Assembly (NCBI RefSeq): GCF_000739615.1
Contig: NZ_BATP01000025.1
Location: forward strand, 1-64,000
Source: Haloferula sp. BvORR071
GTDB taxonomy: Bacteria; Verrucomicrobiota; Verrucomicrobiia; Verrucomicrobiales; Akkermansiaceae
DNA length: 64,000 bases
Direction: 5' to 3'
The notes under the pieces are model-generated. The model was given only the letters and a program-made list of their open reading frames with translations, made no database searches and was not told where the DNA came from. A program made the position numbers and the translations under genes. Shown piece after piece: positions 54,406 through 63,401 of this stretch (position 1 is its first letter; the number at the start of each line of letters is the position of its first letter).

Positions 54406-55986
54406 ATGTTCGACGAAACCCGCCTCGAGCGCTTGATCGCCGCCTACTTCGACCAGGAGTTGACGGCTGAGGAGAAGCGCGAGCTGGAGGAGATGCTGCT
54501 CGGCTCCTCGCGGGCACGGGAGATCTTCCAAGACCGCTGCGACTGGCACGGACTGGCGCGCGAGTGGGGGCTCCAGAGCCGCACCGAGCGGGTGATGGCC
54601 GATCCCGCCGCGGAGAAGAAGGTAATCCCTCTCGCCCGCCGCGCATGGATGTCAGCCGCGGGGATCGCCGCCTGCCTAGCCTTGGGCTGGTGGCTCCTGC
54701 CCTTCGGCAAGAAGGACCCCAAAGAACTTGTCGACAAGCCGGCTACCAGTGGCAGCCACGTGGCCACCCTCGGGCAGGCACTCGACGTGCAATGGGAGGG
54801 CACGAACTTCAGTGAAGGATCGCCGCTGCCGAAGGGCTGGCTGAAGATCGCCAAGGGGACCCTGCGCCTGGACTTCTACAGCGGTGCCCGCGTGATCCTG
54901 GAAGGCCCCGCCAGCCTGGAACTGCTCTCGCCGGATCTGGCGCGACTTGAGAAAGGCAAGCTCACGGCCAAGGTGCCGCCAGCGGCACAAGGCTTCGCCG
55001 TGCTGAACGAAAACCTCAAGGTCGTCGACCGAGGCACGGAGTTCGGCATGAACGTGACAGGCGAAAAGGCCTGCGAGGTACACGTCTTCGACGGCAAGGT
55101 AGAGCTGCAGGGCGATCTGCCCGCGAGCGCCAAGAAGGACCTGCGCGAGGGCAATGGCGTGGCCATCCGCCAGGGCAAATGGGAAGCCATCACCGCAAAC
55201 CGCGCGACCTTCGTGGACCCCGCCAGCTTCCTGAAAGCCGGAGCCCGGGAGACCGAGGCCAAATGGGAGACCTGGCGCAGCGCGTCACAGGAAGTCCGCA
55301 AGCTTCCAGACCTGAAGGTTTATTTCGATTTCGAGGACATCGTGCCAGGTGACTCGCTCCTACAGAACAAAGCGCAGGACGCCGCGGCGGGATCCCACGG
55401 CACGGTGGTCGGCTGCGATCCCCTGCCCGGCCGCTGGACCCGCAAAGGGGCGCTCGGCTTCGCACGCACCAGCGACCGCGTGCGCTTCCGAGCCGAGGGT
55501 GGCAGCGTCCCCTCCGTAACCATGGCCGCCTGGGTCCGGGTCGACAGCCTGCCGCAGGATCACAACGCAATCTTCTCCATGGCCCCGACCCAGATCGGCG
55601 AGGTGCACTGGAAACTGGACAAATCGGGACGCCTGCTGCTCGGCCTGCGCGCGGACAAAGCGTTCGCCTTCGATTCATGGGAGCGTCTGGAAAGCCCGCG
55701 GGTGGTCACACCCCAGGATTTCGGCCGCTGGATCCATTTCGCCACGGTGATCGACGGCACCGCCGGTGTGATGAAGCATTTCGTCAACGGCAAGGAAGTC
55801 GCCTCGGGTCCCATGAAGCGCCGGCCCGCGGTGCAACTCGGCTTGGCCAACCTCGGCAACTTCGACCCTGCGGCACCGGAGCAGAAGGACGGCATCATTC
55901 GCAGCTTCAACGGGCGGATCGACGAGTTCGCACTGTTCACGCGCGCGCTATCCGCCAGTGAGATTGCCAGCCTGACCGCGAAGTAG
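54406..55986 (+). CDS. FecR-like membrane regulator with C-terminal LamG domain
   Basis: The 526-residue protein has a cytoplasmic N-terminal segment (1-75) with anti-sigma-like helices (LERLIAAYFDQELTAEEKRE), one membrane helix (82-100), a FecR-type domain (about 115-260: GARVILEGPASLELLS, VVDRGTEFGMNVTG, EVHVFDGKVEL) and a LamG domain (about 305-526). The usual HxxxCxxC zinc motif is not visible, so it is a non-ZAS type. It would sense glycan or another ligand outside through LamG and control the sigma factor encoded just upstream. Confidence 0.9.
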   Translation: MFDETRLERLIAAYFDQELTAEEKRELEEMLLGSSRAREIFQDRCDWHGLAREWGLQSRTERVMADPAAEKKVIPLARRAWMSAAGIAACLALGWWLLPFGKKDPKELVDKPATSGSHVATLGQALDVQWEGTNFSEGSPLPKGWLKIAKGTLRLDFYSGARVILEGPASLELLSPDLARLEKGKLTAKVPPAAQGFAVLNENLKVVDRGTEFGMNVTGEKACEVHVFDGKVELQGDLPASAKKDLREGNGVAIRQGKWEAITANRATFVDPASFLKAGARETEAKWETWRSASQEVRKLPDLKVYFDFEDIVPGDSLLQNKAQDAAAGSHGTVVGCDPLPGRWTRKGALGFARTSDRVRFRAEGGSVPSVTMAAWVRVDSLPQDHNAIFSMAPTQIGEVHWKLDKSGRLLLGLRADKAFAFDSWERLESPRVVTPQDFGRWIHFATVIDGTAGVMKHFVNGKEVASGPMKRRPAVQLGLANLGNFDPAAPEQKDGIIRSFNGRIDEFALFTRALSASEIASLTAK

Positions 55987-56051
55987 GCCTTCAAATCCGC
56001 CCGACAATCCCGCTCGCCAAGCCAGCGCTCCCCTGCCAAGGGTGGGGTGCC

Positions 56052-56516
56052 ATGAGCGATTCCCACATTCCAGAAGGCTATCACTCGGTTACTCCCTCCC
56101 TGACCGCCCGCGATGCGCGTGCCTCGCTCGATTTCTACGTCCGTGCCCTCGGCGCGGAAGTGAAGTTCAACATGGACGATCCCAGCTCAGGGAAAGTCGC
56201 CCACGCCGAGTTCGCGATCGGCAACTCGCGGATGATGATCTCCGATGAATATCCGGGCTACGGGGCCATCGCCCCTGAAGTCGGCAAGGGCTGTGCCTTC
56301 ATGATCTACGTGCCGGATGTCGATGCCGCCTTCGCCAAGGCCGTCGCCGCAGGCGCCACGCCCACGCAGGAGCCGATGGACCAATTCTGGGGCGACCGGA
56401 CCGCGCGGGTGAATGATCCCTTCGGCTACCGCTGGTCCTTCGCCGCGCACGTCCGCGATGTCTCGATGGAAGAGATGGACGCCGCGATGAAATCGTGGGG
56501 GGAAGCGAATAGCTAA
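56052..56516 (+). CDS. VOC-family glyoxalase-like protein (PhnB type)
   Basis: The protein has 154 residues with two beta-alpha-beta-beta-beta units. The N-terminal SVTPSLTARDARASLDFYVRALGAE, FMIYVPDVDAAFAKAVAAGAT and the C-terminal DPFGYRWSFAAHVRDV are typical of PhnB/YdhR-like VOC proteins. Metal ligands are not obvious in the short form, so glyoxalase activity is not certain. It is 3 bases before the Kef ancillary gene and begins the presumed stress operon. Confidence 0.88.
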   Translation: MSDSHIPEGYHSVTPSLTARDARASLDFYVRALGAEVKFNMDDPSSGKVAHAEFAIGNSRMMISDEYPGYGAIAPEVGKGCAFMIYVPDVDAAFAKAVAAGATPTQEPMDQFWGDRTARVNDPFGYRWSFAAHVRDVSMEEMDAAMKSWGEANS

Positions 56517-56519
56517 GCC

Positions 56520-57083
56520 ATGCCCAAGGTATTGGTGGTGTTTGCGCATCCGGCCTTCCACCGGTCGCGGGTGAATCGCGCGCTCTTGGCTACCGCCAAG
56601 GCGACCGCGGGCGTGACGGTGCACGATCTCTACGAAACCTACCCGGATTTCCTGATCGACGTGCGGGACGAGCAGAAGCTGTTAGAAGAGCACGAAGCGG
56701 TGGTGATCCAGCATCCTTTCTTCTGGTATAGCAGTCCCGCTCTGGTGAAGGAGTGGCTCGACCTCGTGCTGGAATACCGCTGGGCCTACGGCGAAGGCGG
56801 GGACAAGCTGCGCGGCAAGATTCTGGCCCAGGCGATCAGCGCCGGCGGCCCCGAGGACGCCTACCGCCGCGAGGGCTCCAACTTCTTCACGGTCCGCGAG
56901 CTGCTGGCGCCCTATGAACAAACCGCGCGCCTCTGCGGCATGGGATATGCAGAGGCTTTCGCCGTGCACGGGGCCAATCATATCGATTCCGCCGAACTCA
57001 CCGGCTGGACCCAGCGCTATGGTGACTGGCTTTCGGCTTTGCGCGATGGCAGTGCCCCGCTCTGGCTAGCCGCTCCCCATTGA
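56520..57083 (+). CDS. Kef-type ancillary NAD(P)H oxidoreductase, flavodoxin fold
   Basis: The protein has 187 residues and matches the KefF/KefG (NQO/flavodoxin-2) family: KVLVVFAHPAFHRSRVNRALL, the FMN-binding loop, HEAVVIQHPFFWYSSPALVKEWLDLVL and GGDKLRGK. Such proteins bind to and stimulate Kef potassium/proton antiporters. The Kef gene follows after 19 bases. KefG is the closer assignment by adjacency to a KefB/C-like antiporter, but the sequence does not decide between F and G. Confidence 0.9.
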   Translation: MPKVLVVFAHPAFHRSRVNRALLATAKATAGVTVHDLYETYPDFLIDVRDEQKLLEEHEAVVIQHPFFWYSSPALVKEWLDLVLEYRWAYGEGGDKLRGKILAQAISAGGPEDAYRREGSNFFTVRELLAPYEQTARLCGMGYAEAFAVHGANHIDSAELTGWTQRYGDWLSALRDGSAPLWLAAPH

Positions 57084-57102
57084 TCCATTGATCTGATCCG
57101 CC

Positions 57103-58977
57103 GTGGCCTTCGAAAGTTTCTTCGCCCAAGCCTTCATGTATCTCACCGCCGCCCTGCTGGCGGTGCTGGTGGGCAAGCGCCTGGGAATTGGCGCAGTGCT
57201 GGGATACCTCGTCGCCGGCGCCTTGATCGGACCATCTTGCTTGAAATGGGTGGGCGGGGAGAGCGAGCAGATCACCCACTTCGCGGAGTTCGGCGTGGTG
57301 ATGATGCTCTTCCTGGTGGGGCTGGAGTTGCAGCCCTCCCACCTGTGGAGCATGCGCAAGCAGATCTTCGGTCTCGGCAGCTTGCAGGTCGTCGGATCGA
57401 CTTTGGTAGTGGCGGCCATGGCAATGGCTTTCGGCCTCGATTGGAAGGCGGCGCTGGCGATTGGCATGATCCTCGCGATGTCGAGCACCGCCATCGTGAT
57501 CCAGTCCCTGACGGAACGGAACCTGATGCGGACGGAGGCAGGGCAGAATTCCTTCGCGGTGCTGCTCTTCCAGGACCTCTCGGTCATTCCGATCATGGCT
57601 TTGCTACCCTTGTTGGCTGGCAAGCCGGTAGCCGCGGGTCATCATTCAGACGGTGCGGTCGCGTGGATGGAATCTTGGCCGGTCTGGACGCGGCCGCTGG
57701 CGACCATCGGCGCAGTGGTGCTGATCGTGCTGGTGGCCCGTGTGGCAGTGCGGCCCTTCTTCCGGGCAATCGCGCAGACGCGTCAGCGCGAGGCCTTCAC
57801 CGCGACCTCCCTCCTCCTGATCATCGCCGTGGCCCTGCTGATGACCAAGGTTGGACTCTCGGCGGCTCTGGGCACCTTCGTCGCGGGCGTGGTGCTGGCG
57901 AACAGCGAATACCGCCACGAGCTGGAGAGCGACATCGAGCCCTTCAAGGGTCTGTTGTTAGGCCTGTTCTTCCTCGGGGTCGGCACCAGCATCGATTTCA
58001 AGCACATCGCCTCGCATCCCGGGACCGTCTTCGGTGCCTCGGCAGGCCTGCTTTTGCTCAAGGGTGGCCTCCTCTTCGGCTTGGCGCGGTGGCGGGCCAA
58101 CCCTTCCTGCTCGGCACTGGTCTTCGCCTCGGCCCTCGCGGCCGGCGGGGAATTCGCCTTTGTGCTGATCGCGCTTGCGACCGGAGCTGAAGTCTTCAGC
58201 GCGGAAGTCGAGCACACCTTGGTCGCGGTGGTGGCACTGACCATGGCTGCAACGCCGCTGCTGATCATGGCCAGCCACCGCTTCTCCCTGAGTGGACCTC
58301 CAGATCCGAAGGAGGAGCGCGAGAGCGATGTGCGGGACGAGGGGGCTTCGGTCATCATCTGTGGCTTCGGCCGCTACGGCCACGCGGTGGGCCGTCTGCT
58401 CCACACCCAGGGCATCGAGTCCACCGTACTCGACAACGATCCGGAGCAGGTGGACACCCTGCGCCAACTCGGCTTCCCGGTTTTCTATGGCGACGCGGGC
58501 CGGCCGGATCTGCTGCTGACCGCGGGTGCCGCGCGGGCAAAGGTGCTGGTCATCGCGCTGCGCGATCCGGAAATCAGCCTCAAGATCGTCGGCGTCGCGC
58601 GGAAGCACTTCCCCCATTTGCAGATCTTCCTGCGCGCCCACAGCCGTCGCGAGGCTTACGATTATCTTGAGGCCGGCGAGGAGCGGGTCTATCGCGAGAC
58701 GCTGGATTCCTCGCTGCGGATGGGCAGCGATGTCATGCGGATGCTCGGAATGCCCGCCTATACCGCCCAGCGCGCGGCCAAGCTCTACCGCAAGGCCGAC
58801 GAGACCTTCGTCCGCCGCATGGTGGCCCACCGCCACAACCGCGCGACCTTCCTCAGCGTCGCCCGCGAGTCGCAGGTGATCTTCGATGAAGTGATGCGCG
58901 CGGACCCGCTGCAAGGCGTGGACGAAGGCTGGATCCCCCCTGCCAAGGGCGATACCAAGGACGACCTCGTGCCCTGA
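57103..58977 (+). CDS. Kef-type glutathione-regulated potassium/proton antiporter
   Basis: The GTG at 57103 gives 624 residues. Residues about 1-390 form the CPA2 transporter with 12 or so helices (GAVLGYLVAGALIGPS, the GVVMMLFLVGLELQPS block, LFQDLSVIPIMALLPLL). An RCK/TrkA-N domain begins near 416 (VIICGFGRYGHAVGRLLH, LDNDPEQVDTLRQLGF, YGDAGRPDLL). Electrophile adducts of glutathione open Kef and acidify the cytoplasm as protection. The sensitive Q-loop between the domains cannot be judged here. Activator gene upstream. Confidence 0.93.
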   Translation: MAFESFFAQAFMYLTAALLAVLVGKRLGIGAVLGYLVAGALIGPSCLKWVGGESEQITHFAEFGVVMMLFLVGLELQPSHLWSMRKQIFGLGSLQVVGSTLVVAAMAMAFGLDWKAALAIGMILAMSSTAIVIQSLTERNLMRTEAGQNSFAVLLFQDLSVIPIMALLPLLAGKPVAAGHHSDGAVAWMESWPVWTRPLATIGAVVLIVLVARVAVRPFFRAIAQTRQREAFTATSLLLIIAVALLMTKVGLSAALGTFVAGVVLANSEYRHELESDIEPFKGLLLGLFFLGVGTSIDFKHIASHPGTVFGASAGLLLLKGGLLFGLARWRANPSCSALVFASALAAGGEFAFVLIALATGAEVFSAEVEHTLVAVVALTMAATPLLIMASHRFSLSGPPDPKEERESDVRDEGASVIICGFGRYGHAVGRLLHTQGIESTVLDNDPEQVDTLRQLGFPVFYGDAGRPDLLLTAGAARAKVLVIALRDPEISLKIVGVARKHFPHLQIFLRAHSRREAYDYLEAGEERVYRETLDSSLRMGSDVMRMLGMPAYTAQRAAKLYRKADETFVRRMVAHRHNRATFLSVARESQVIFDEVMRADPLQGVDEGWIPPAKGDTKDDLVP

Positions 58978-59007
58978 AGTGGGACAACTTTCGAAGCTGC
59001 CCCACTT
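58977..59007. terminator. Hairpin after the Kef gene
   Basis: Arms AAGTGGG and CCCACTT, loop 17 bases with a further partial stem, begins at the last base of the Kef stop codon. There is no clear T-run; terminator role is possible only. Confidence 0.35.
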
Positions 59008-59051
59008 TCCGCCTGTCACATGGCCCGGCGTTTTCCTAAAACAGGAGAACC

Positions 59052-59651
59052 ATGACCAAGATTCTCGTCCTCTACTACTCCACCTACGGCCACATCGAAA
59101 CCATGGCGGGCGCGATCGCTGAAGGCGCGCGCTCTGTCGAAGGCGTGGAAGTCAGCCTCAAGCGGGTCCCGGAAACCATGCCGGAAGACATCGCCAAACA
59201 ATACGGCGCGAAGCTGGACCAGGCCGCCCCTATTGCCAACCCCGCCGAACTCGCGGACTACGATGCGATCCTCTTCGGCACGCCGACCCGCTTCGGCAAC
59301 ATGGCCGCGCAGATGCGCAACTTCCTCGATCAAACCGGCCAGCTTTGGCTGAAGGGCGCGCTGATCGGCAAGGTCGGCAGCGTCTTCGCCAGCACCGGCA
59401 CCGGTGGCGGCAATGAATCGACCATCCTGACCTTCATCCCCACCCTGCTCCACCACGGCATGATCTACGTTGGCCTGCCCTACTCGGCTCCGGAGCTCAC
59501 GGACATCAGCGAACTCCGCGGTGGCAGCCCCTACGGCGCGGCGACTATCGCCGGCCCGGACGGCTCCCGCCAGCCGAGCGCGAAGGAACTCTCGCTCGCG
59601 AGATTCCAGGGCCAGCACGTCGCCACGATCGCCGCGCGGCTCAAGAAGTGA
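59052..59651 (+). CDS. wrbA: NAD(P)H:quinone oxidoreductase WrbA
   Basis: The 199-residue protein is a canonical Wrb[25 protein letters not shown] (FMN phosphate loop), [52 protein letters not shown] and the C-terminal [16 protein letters not shown]. It reduces quinones by two electrons and limits redox cycling. A separate transcript is likely, with 74 bases and a hairpin between it and the Kef gene. Confidence 0.96.
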   Translation: MTKILVLYYSTYGHIETMAGAIAEGARSVEGVEVSLKRVPETMPEDIAKQYGAKLDQAAPIANPAELADYDAILFGTPTRFGNMAAQMRNFLDQTGQLWLKGALIGKVGSVFASTGTGGGNESTILTFIPTLLHHGMIYVGLPYSAPELTDISELRGGSPYGAATIAGPDGSRQPSAKELSLARFQGQHVATIAARLKK

Positions 59652-59663
59652 TCCACTGCCGGC

Positions 59664-61193
59664 GTGAGACGGCTCGCGACCATTGCCCTGACCATCCTTA
59701 GCCTCGCCGTGACGGCCTGCGTCCCGGCGAAGCTCGAGCGTTTGGTCGAGAAGCGCCGCGCTCCGCACACTGCGGTGGAGACGGACGAGGACCTCGCAAG
59801 AGCCTTCGATGGGGCGAGTGATGAGGCCGCCACCCGATGTTTGGGGCGCTGGATTGAGGAGCAGTATGCCAAGGGCGTTACTGCGGCTGCGGTGCAGGTA
59901 GGCAGCCATCGCGTGCACTTCCACCCGGGTGGCGAGGGAATCTTCGCACCCGGCTATTTCGACAAGTTGGAGTGCGTCGATCACTTCCGTGTGGTCGGAC
60001 TGAAGGACCATCATATCGACGGTGTCGGCGCTGTGATGACAGGACACCGCGAGAACAAGCACACCGAACCCGTCGAGCAGTGGTATCCGCCGGAGGCGAT
60101 TACGCGGGCGGTCACTGCGGTGGCGGTACCCGGAGCGCCACGCGGCGGGATCCGCGAAGTGGAGATCCGGCTCTACAACCGGATGAAGACGGAGAGCGTG
60201 GTGCTCGCGGCCAAGCGGCAGACGCTGGCGGCGGATTTCACGGTGCCATTTGCCAGCTTGCTGGCGAATACCCGCAGCCTGGCGCGGAGCGGCCTGACTT
60301 CCGTATTGCAGCAAGACACCGGAAAGAAGACCGGCTTCTACATGACGGAGGAGTACGATCCACATCGTACCCCTTTGATCATGATCCACGGCTTGTTCTC
60401 GACGCCGCTGGCTTGGGCGGAACTGACGAACGAACTGCGGGCCGACCCGGCGATCCGGCAGCGCTACCAGATCTGGCACTATCTCTACCCAACGAATGCG
60501 CCGCCGCTCTACTCGGCGCGGATCATGCGCCTGCAGCTCGATGAATTCCGCCGCTTCCTCGATCCAGAGGGAGATGATCCGGCGATGCAGCGGACGGTAG
60601 TGGTGGCCCATAGCATGGGCGGCTTGCTGGCGAAGTCGCTGGTGGTCGATCCGCAGGAGGCATTCTGGAACCCGATCTTCACCCTGCCGCTGGCAAAGAT
60701 GAATCTTACCAAGGACGAACGGGCGATGATGAAGGAAGCCTTCTACTGGAAACCTCGTAAGCACGTGGACCGGATCATCTTCTGTTCGACACCCTTCGCG
60801 GGCAGCACTTGGGCGGCCTCGTGGGTCGGAAGCTTTGGCAAGCTCTTAGTAGCACGCAGCCATGGCTTCACCGATTTCTTCGAGGAGATCGAAAGGAAGA
60901 ACCCCGGGATGTGGCAGCCCGCCTACAACTCCACCTCCGACGGCACCGTGAACAGCATCTTGAGCCTGAAACCCAAGCAGCGCTCCATGGAGATTTTCCG
61001 GCAATTGCCGGTGGTGCCTACCACGGCGACCCATGTGATCAAGGGCCAGCGCGACCTCTTCGTATCTCCCGAAAGTGCCGACATTGCCGGAGCTGAGTCC
61101 ACACTGACCGTACCTTCCGGCCACGGCTCATTCCATCACCCGCAGGCTATCGCGGAGATCAAGCGCATCCTCGCGCTGCCAGCGGCGCATTGA
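59664..61193 (+). CDS. Lipoprotein alpha/beta hydrolase (lipase-like)
   Basis: The GTG at 59664 starts a lipoprotein signal (lipobox AVTA-C) right after wrbA; 509 residues. The C-terminal half (from about 220) is an alpha/beta-hydrolase: YDPHRTPLIMIHGLFSTPLAW, nucleophile elbow VVAHSMGGLLAKSL and the terminal His in PSGHGSFHHP. An N-terminal region of about 200 residues of unknown fold precedes it. The HGLFSTPLAW and AHSMGG pattern suggests a lipase or PGAP1-like esterase. It is expected to be anchored at the outer or inner membrane facing the periplasm. Confidence 0.82.
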   Translation: MRRLATIALTILSLAVTACVPAKLERLVEKRRAPHTAVETDEDLARAFDGASDEAATRCLGRWIEEQYAKGVTAAAVQVGSHRVHFHPGGEGIFAPGYFDKLECVDHFRVVGLKDHHIDGVGAVMTGHRENKHTEPVEQWYPPEAITRAVTAVAVPGAPRGGIREVEIRLYNRMKTESVVLAAKRQTLAADFTVPFASLLANTRSLARSGLTSVLQQDTGKKTGFYMTEEYDPHRTPLIMIHGLFSTPLAWAELTNELRADPAIRQRYQIWHYLYPTNAPPLYSARIMRLQLDEFRRFLDPEGDDPAMQRTVVVAHSMGGLLAKSLVVDPQEAFWNPIFTLPLAKMNLTKDERAMMKEAFYWKPRKHVDRIIFCSTPFAGSTWAASWVGSFGKLLVARSHGFTDFFEEIERKNPGMWQPAYNSTSDGTVNSILSLKPKQRSMEIFRQLPVVPTTATHVIKGQRDLFVSPESADIAGAESTLTVPSGHGSFHHPQAIAEIKRILALPAAH

Positions 61194-61244
61194 ACGAGAG
61201 CGAGTCGAGGTTGCGCAGGGCCTTGTCCGGGTCCAGCTTTGCCA

Positions 61245-61970
61245 ATGCCTCGCGCCATCCCCGGTTTTTTGATCCACCGTCTCGGCGAATGGCGCCGCAA
61301 GCCCCTGGGTCCCCTGTTGCTACTGGCGGCGGCCGCCGGGGTTTTGTTCTTCTTGAAGCTCGCATCCGAGGTTCGCGAAGACGAATTCCGCCGCGCCGAC
61401 GAAGCGATCCTCCTGATGATGCGCGAGCCGGGCAATCCCGCCGATCCGCTGGGCCCTCCGCGGGTGGAGGAAATGGCACGCGATCTCACCGCGCTGGGCA
61501 GCTTGACGATTCTCACCATCGTTTCGACGATTGGGATCTCGTCAGCCTTCTTTGCCGGCCGCTGGAAGCTCGCGCTCGCCGGGCTTGTCTCCGTCTTCAG
61601 CGGCATGGCGGTCATGAACCTTCTCAAGAGCACCTACGCCCGGGCGCGTCCCGACCTCGTCGCACATGTCACGACGGTTCACGACGCCAGCTTCCCGAGC
61701 GGCCACACGACGATGGCCTCGGTGGTCTATCTGACGCTCGGAATCATGATCGCTCGAACCCAAGCGCGAAAGCGGGTCCGGATTTTTGTGATCGCCCTCT
61801 CGATTCTCATCACCCTGGCGGTCGGGATTAGCCGCGTCTACCTCGGCGTCCACTGGCCCACCGACGTTCTCGCCGGCTGGGCCCTCGGCACCGTGTGGGC
61901 GGTTCTGTTCTGGTTTGCGGTAGTGAATATGGATTCGCGGAAGGCGCGACTCGCGGCGGCGGGGCACTGA
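61245..61970 (+). CDS. PAP2-family membrane phosphatase
   Basis: The ATG at 61245 is preferred over a TTG six bases upstream; 241 residues with about five to six membrane helices. The phosphatase signature is complete: KSTYARARP (KX6RP), PSGH and SRVYLGVHWPTD (SRX5HX3D). Likely substrates are lipid phosphates such as undecaprenyl or phosphatidyl-type molecules. It overlaps nothing and lies 51 bases after the lipase gene. Confidence 0.94.
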   Translation: MPRAIPGFLIHRLGEWRRKPLGPLLLLAAAAGVLFFLKLASEVREDEFRRADEAILLMMREPGNPADPLGPPRVEEMARDLTALGSLTILTIVSTIGISSAFFAGRWKLALAGLVSVFSGMAVMNLLKSTYARARPDLVAHVTTVHDASFPSGHTTMASVVYLTLGIMIARTQARKRVRIFVIALSILITLAVGISRVYLGVHWPTDVLAGWALGTVWAVLFWFAVVNMDSRKARLAAAGH

Positions 61971-62032
61971 ACCTGGAAGCAGGGCCCGGGAATCCCGTGG
62001 ACCGCGGACCCAGGCTCGGGCATGTTAGGCGC

Positions 62033-62806
62033 ATGTTTTTCCCGATCAGCGACGACAACCGCGAAGTGATGGGCACAGCCTACGTGTCCATCGCGTTGCT
62101 TCTGGCGAATGTGGCGCTCTTCATCGTGCAGCTCATGCACCCCGCCTTCACCTACGGTTGGAGCGTGATTCCCTACGAAATCACACACGGCACGGACCTG
62201 GTGGGCGTGGCCCACATCAATGCCGGAGGAGCGATCCACGACGTTCCGCAGGTTGCCGGTCCGTCACCGATCTACCTGACAATCTTCTCGGCAATGTTCA
62301 TGCACGGTGGCTGGATGCACATCGGCGGAAACATGCTCTACCTCTGGATCTTCGGCGATAACGTGGAGCACCGCTTCGGCTCACTGAAATTCCTGATCTT
62401 CTACCTCGTCAGCGGCATCGTCGCCACCTTCGCCCAGATCGCCGTGAATCCGCAAAGCGTGATCCCGAACCTCGGTGCCTCCGGTGCCATCGCGGGGGTG
62501 CTGGGAGCCTATTTGGTTCTATTTCCGCGGAACAGGGTGAACGCGGTCTTCTTCTTCACCATCGTCTCGGTGCCAGCCGTCTTCGTGATCGGAATGTGGG
62601 CCTTCACCCAGTTCGCCAGTGGCTTTGGCTCCATCGCCACAACGGATCAGACCACCGGTGGCGTCGCCTACATGGCCCACATCGGCGGCTTTCTCGCCGG
62701 CGTTGCAATGGCGCTATACGCCCGCAAGCGGATGAAGAATCACGAGCCACCCTCGGTCTTCCGGAGGATCTACGAGGAGCAGCCGAGGGTGCGGAGATAT
62801 TGGTAG
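62033..62806 (+). CDS. Rhomboid intramembrane serine protease
   Basis: The ATG at 62033 gives 257 residues with six or seven helices. The catalytic serine S150 is in NLGASGAIAGVLG and the histidine H216 in YMAHIGGFLAGV; HGGWMHIGGNMLYLWIFGDNVE is the typical loop 1/helix 2 block. It cleaves membrane proteins within the bilayer; substrates are unknown. An insertion between helices 1 and 2 (about 40-80, ITHGTDLVGVAHINAGG...) is usual for bacterial/plant-type rhomboids of this class. Confidence 0.94.
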   Translation: MFFPISDDNREVMGTAYVSIALLLANVALFIVQLMHPAFTYGWSVIPYEITHGTDLVGVAHINAGGAIHDVPQVAGPSPIYLTIFSAMFMHGGWMHIGGNMLYLWIFGDNVEHRFGSLKFLIFYLVSGIVATFAQIAVNPQSVIPNLGASGAIAGVLGAYLVLFPRNRVNAVFFFTIVSVPAVFVIGMWAFTQFASGFGSIATTDQTTGGVAYMAHIGGFLAGVAMALYARKRMKNHEPPSVFRRIYEEQPRVRRYW

Positions 62807-62816
62807 GCCCTGTGGA

Positions 62817-62909
62817 GGGCGGACACTTTTGTCCGCCCAAGGCTTCGGTGGAAGGGACTCCAGCGACAGGAATGTCGCTGCTCCTTACCGAGCGGACATG
62901 AGTGTCCGC
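62817..62909. repeat. Three palindromes between convergent genes (REP-like)
   Basis: Hairpins at 62817-62838 (GGGCGGACA/TGTCCGCCC), 62861-62880 (CAGCGACA/TGTCGCTG) and 62892-62909 (GCGGACA/TGTCCGC) fill the space between rhomboid and vsr. The first and third share their arms with 39688-39708. Confidence 0.7.
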
Positions 62910-62927
62910 CCCCCACAGCGCTTCGCG

Positions 62928-63401
62928 TCATTCAGGCTCCTCCGCCACCCGCGCCCGAAGCACCCTCACCAAGGGCCTCCCTATCAAGGCCGGCAATCTC
63001 GCCTCCAGCCACTCCCGTGCCGCGGCATTCTTCACCGCACAGGCCCACAGAGTCACCACGTGCCAGCCCATACCCTGGAGCTGCTTCTCCACCCGCGCAT
63101 CCCGTGCCTTGTTCCCTGCCAGCTTCGCCCTCCACCACTCGGTCTTGGACGAAGGCATCTTGAAATCCGGGCAATGCTCGTGCCCGTGCCAGAAGCAGCC
63201 GTGGACGAAGATCACCACCTGATATTTTGGCAGCACTAGGTCCGGCTTCCCCGGCAGGCTCTTGTTCTTCGGCCCTGTCACCGTGAAGCGGTATCCCAGC
63301 CGGTGCAGCATCGAGCGCACCAGTAGCTCCGGCTTGGTATTCCCGCCGCGGATGCGGGACATGACCTCCGAGCGCTTTTCGGGTGACCAGATGTCGGCCA
63401 T
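62928..63401 (-). CDS. vsr: Very short patch repair (Vsr-like) endonuclease
   Basis: The ATG at 63401 gives MADIWSPEKRSEVMSRIRG and 157 residues. Vsr features are RGGNTKPELLVRSMLHRLGYRF, PGKPDLVL (catalytic Asp), VIFVHGCFWHGHEHC (catalytic His and zinc-type Cys/His), and WWRAKLAGNKARDARVEKQLQGMGWHVVTLWAC. Vsr nicks DNA at T:G mismatches made by deamination of 5-methylcytosine. No cytosine methylase gene lies in the window. A related restriction-type nuclease function is also possible. Confidence 0.93.
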   Translation of the reverse strand: MADIWSPEKRSEVMSRIRGGNTKPELLVRSMLHRLGYRFTVTGPKNKSLPGKPDLVLPKYQVVIFVHGCFWHGHEHCPDFKMPSSKTEWWRAKLAGNKARDARVEKQLQGMGWHVVTLWACAVKNAAAREWLEARLPALIGRPLVRVLRARVAEEPE

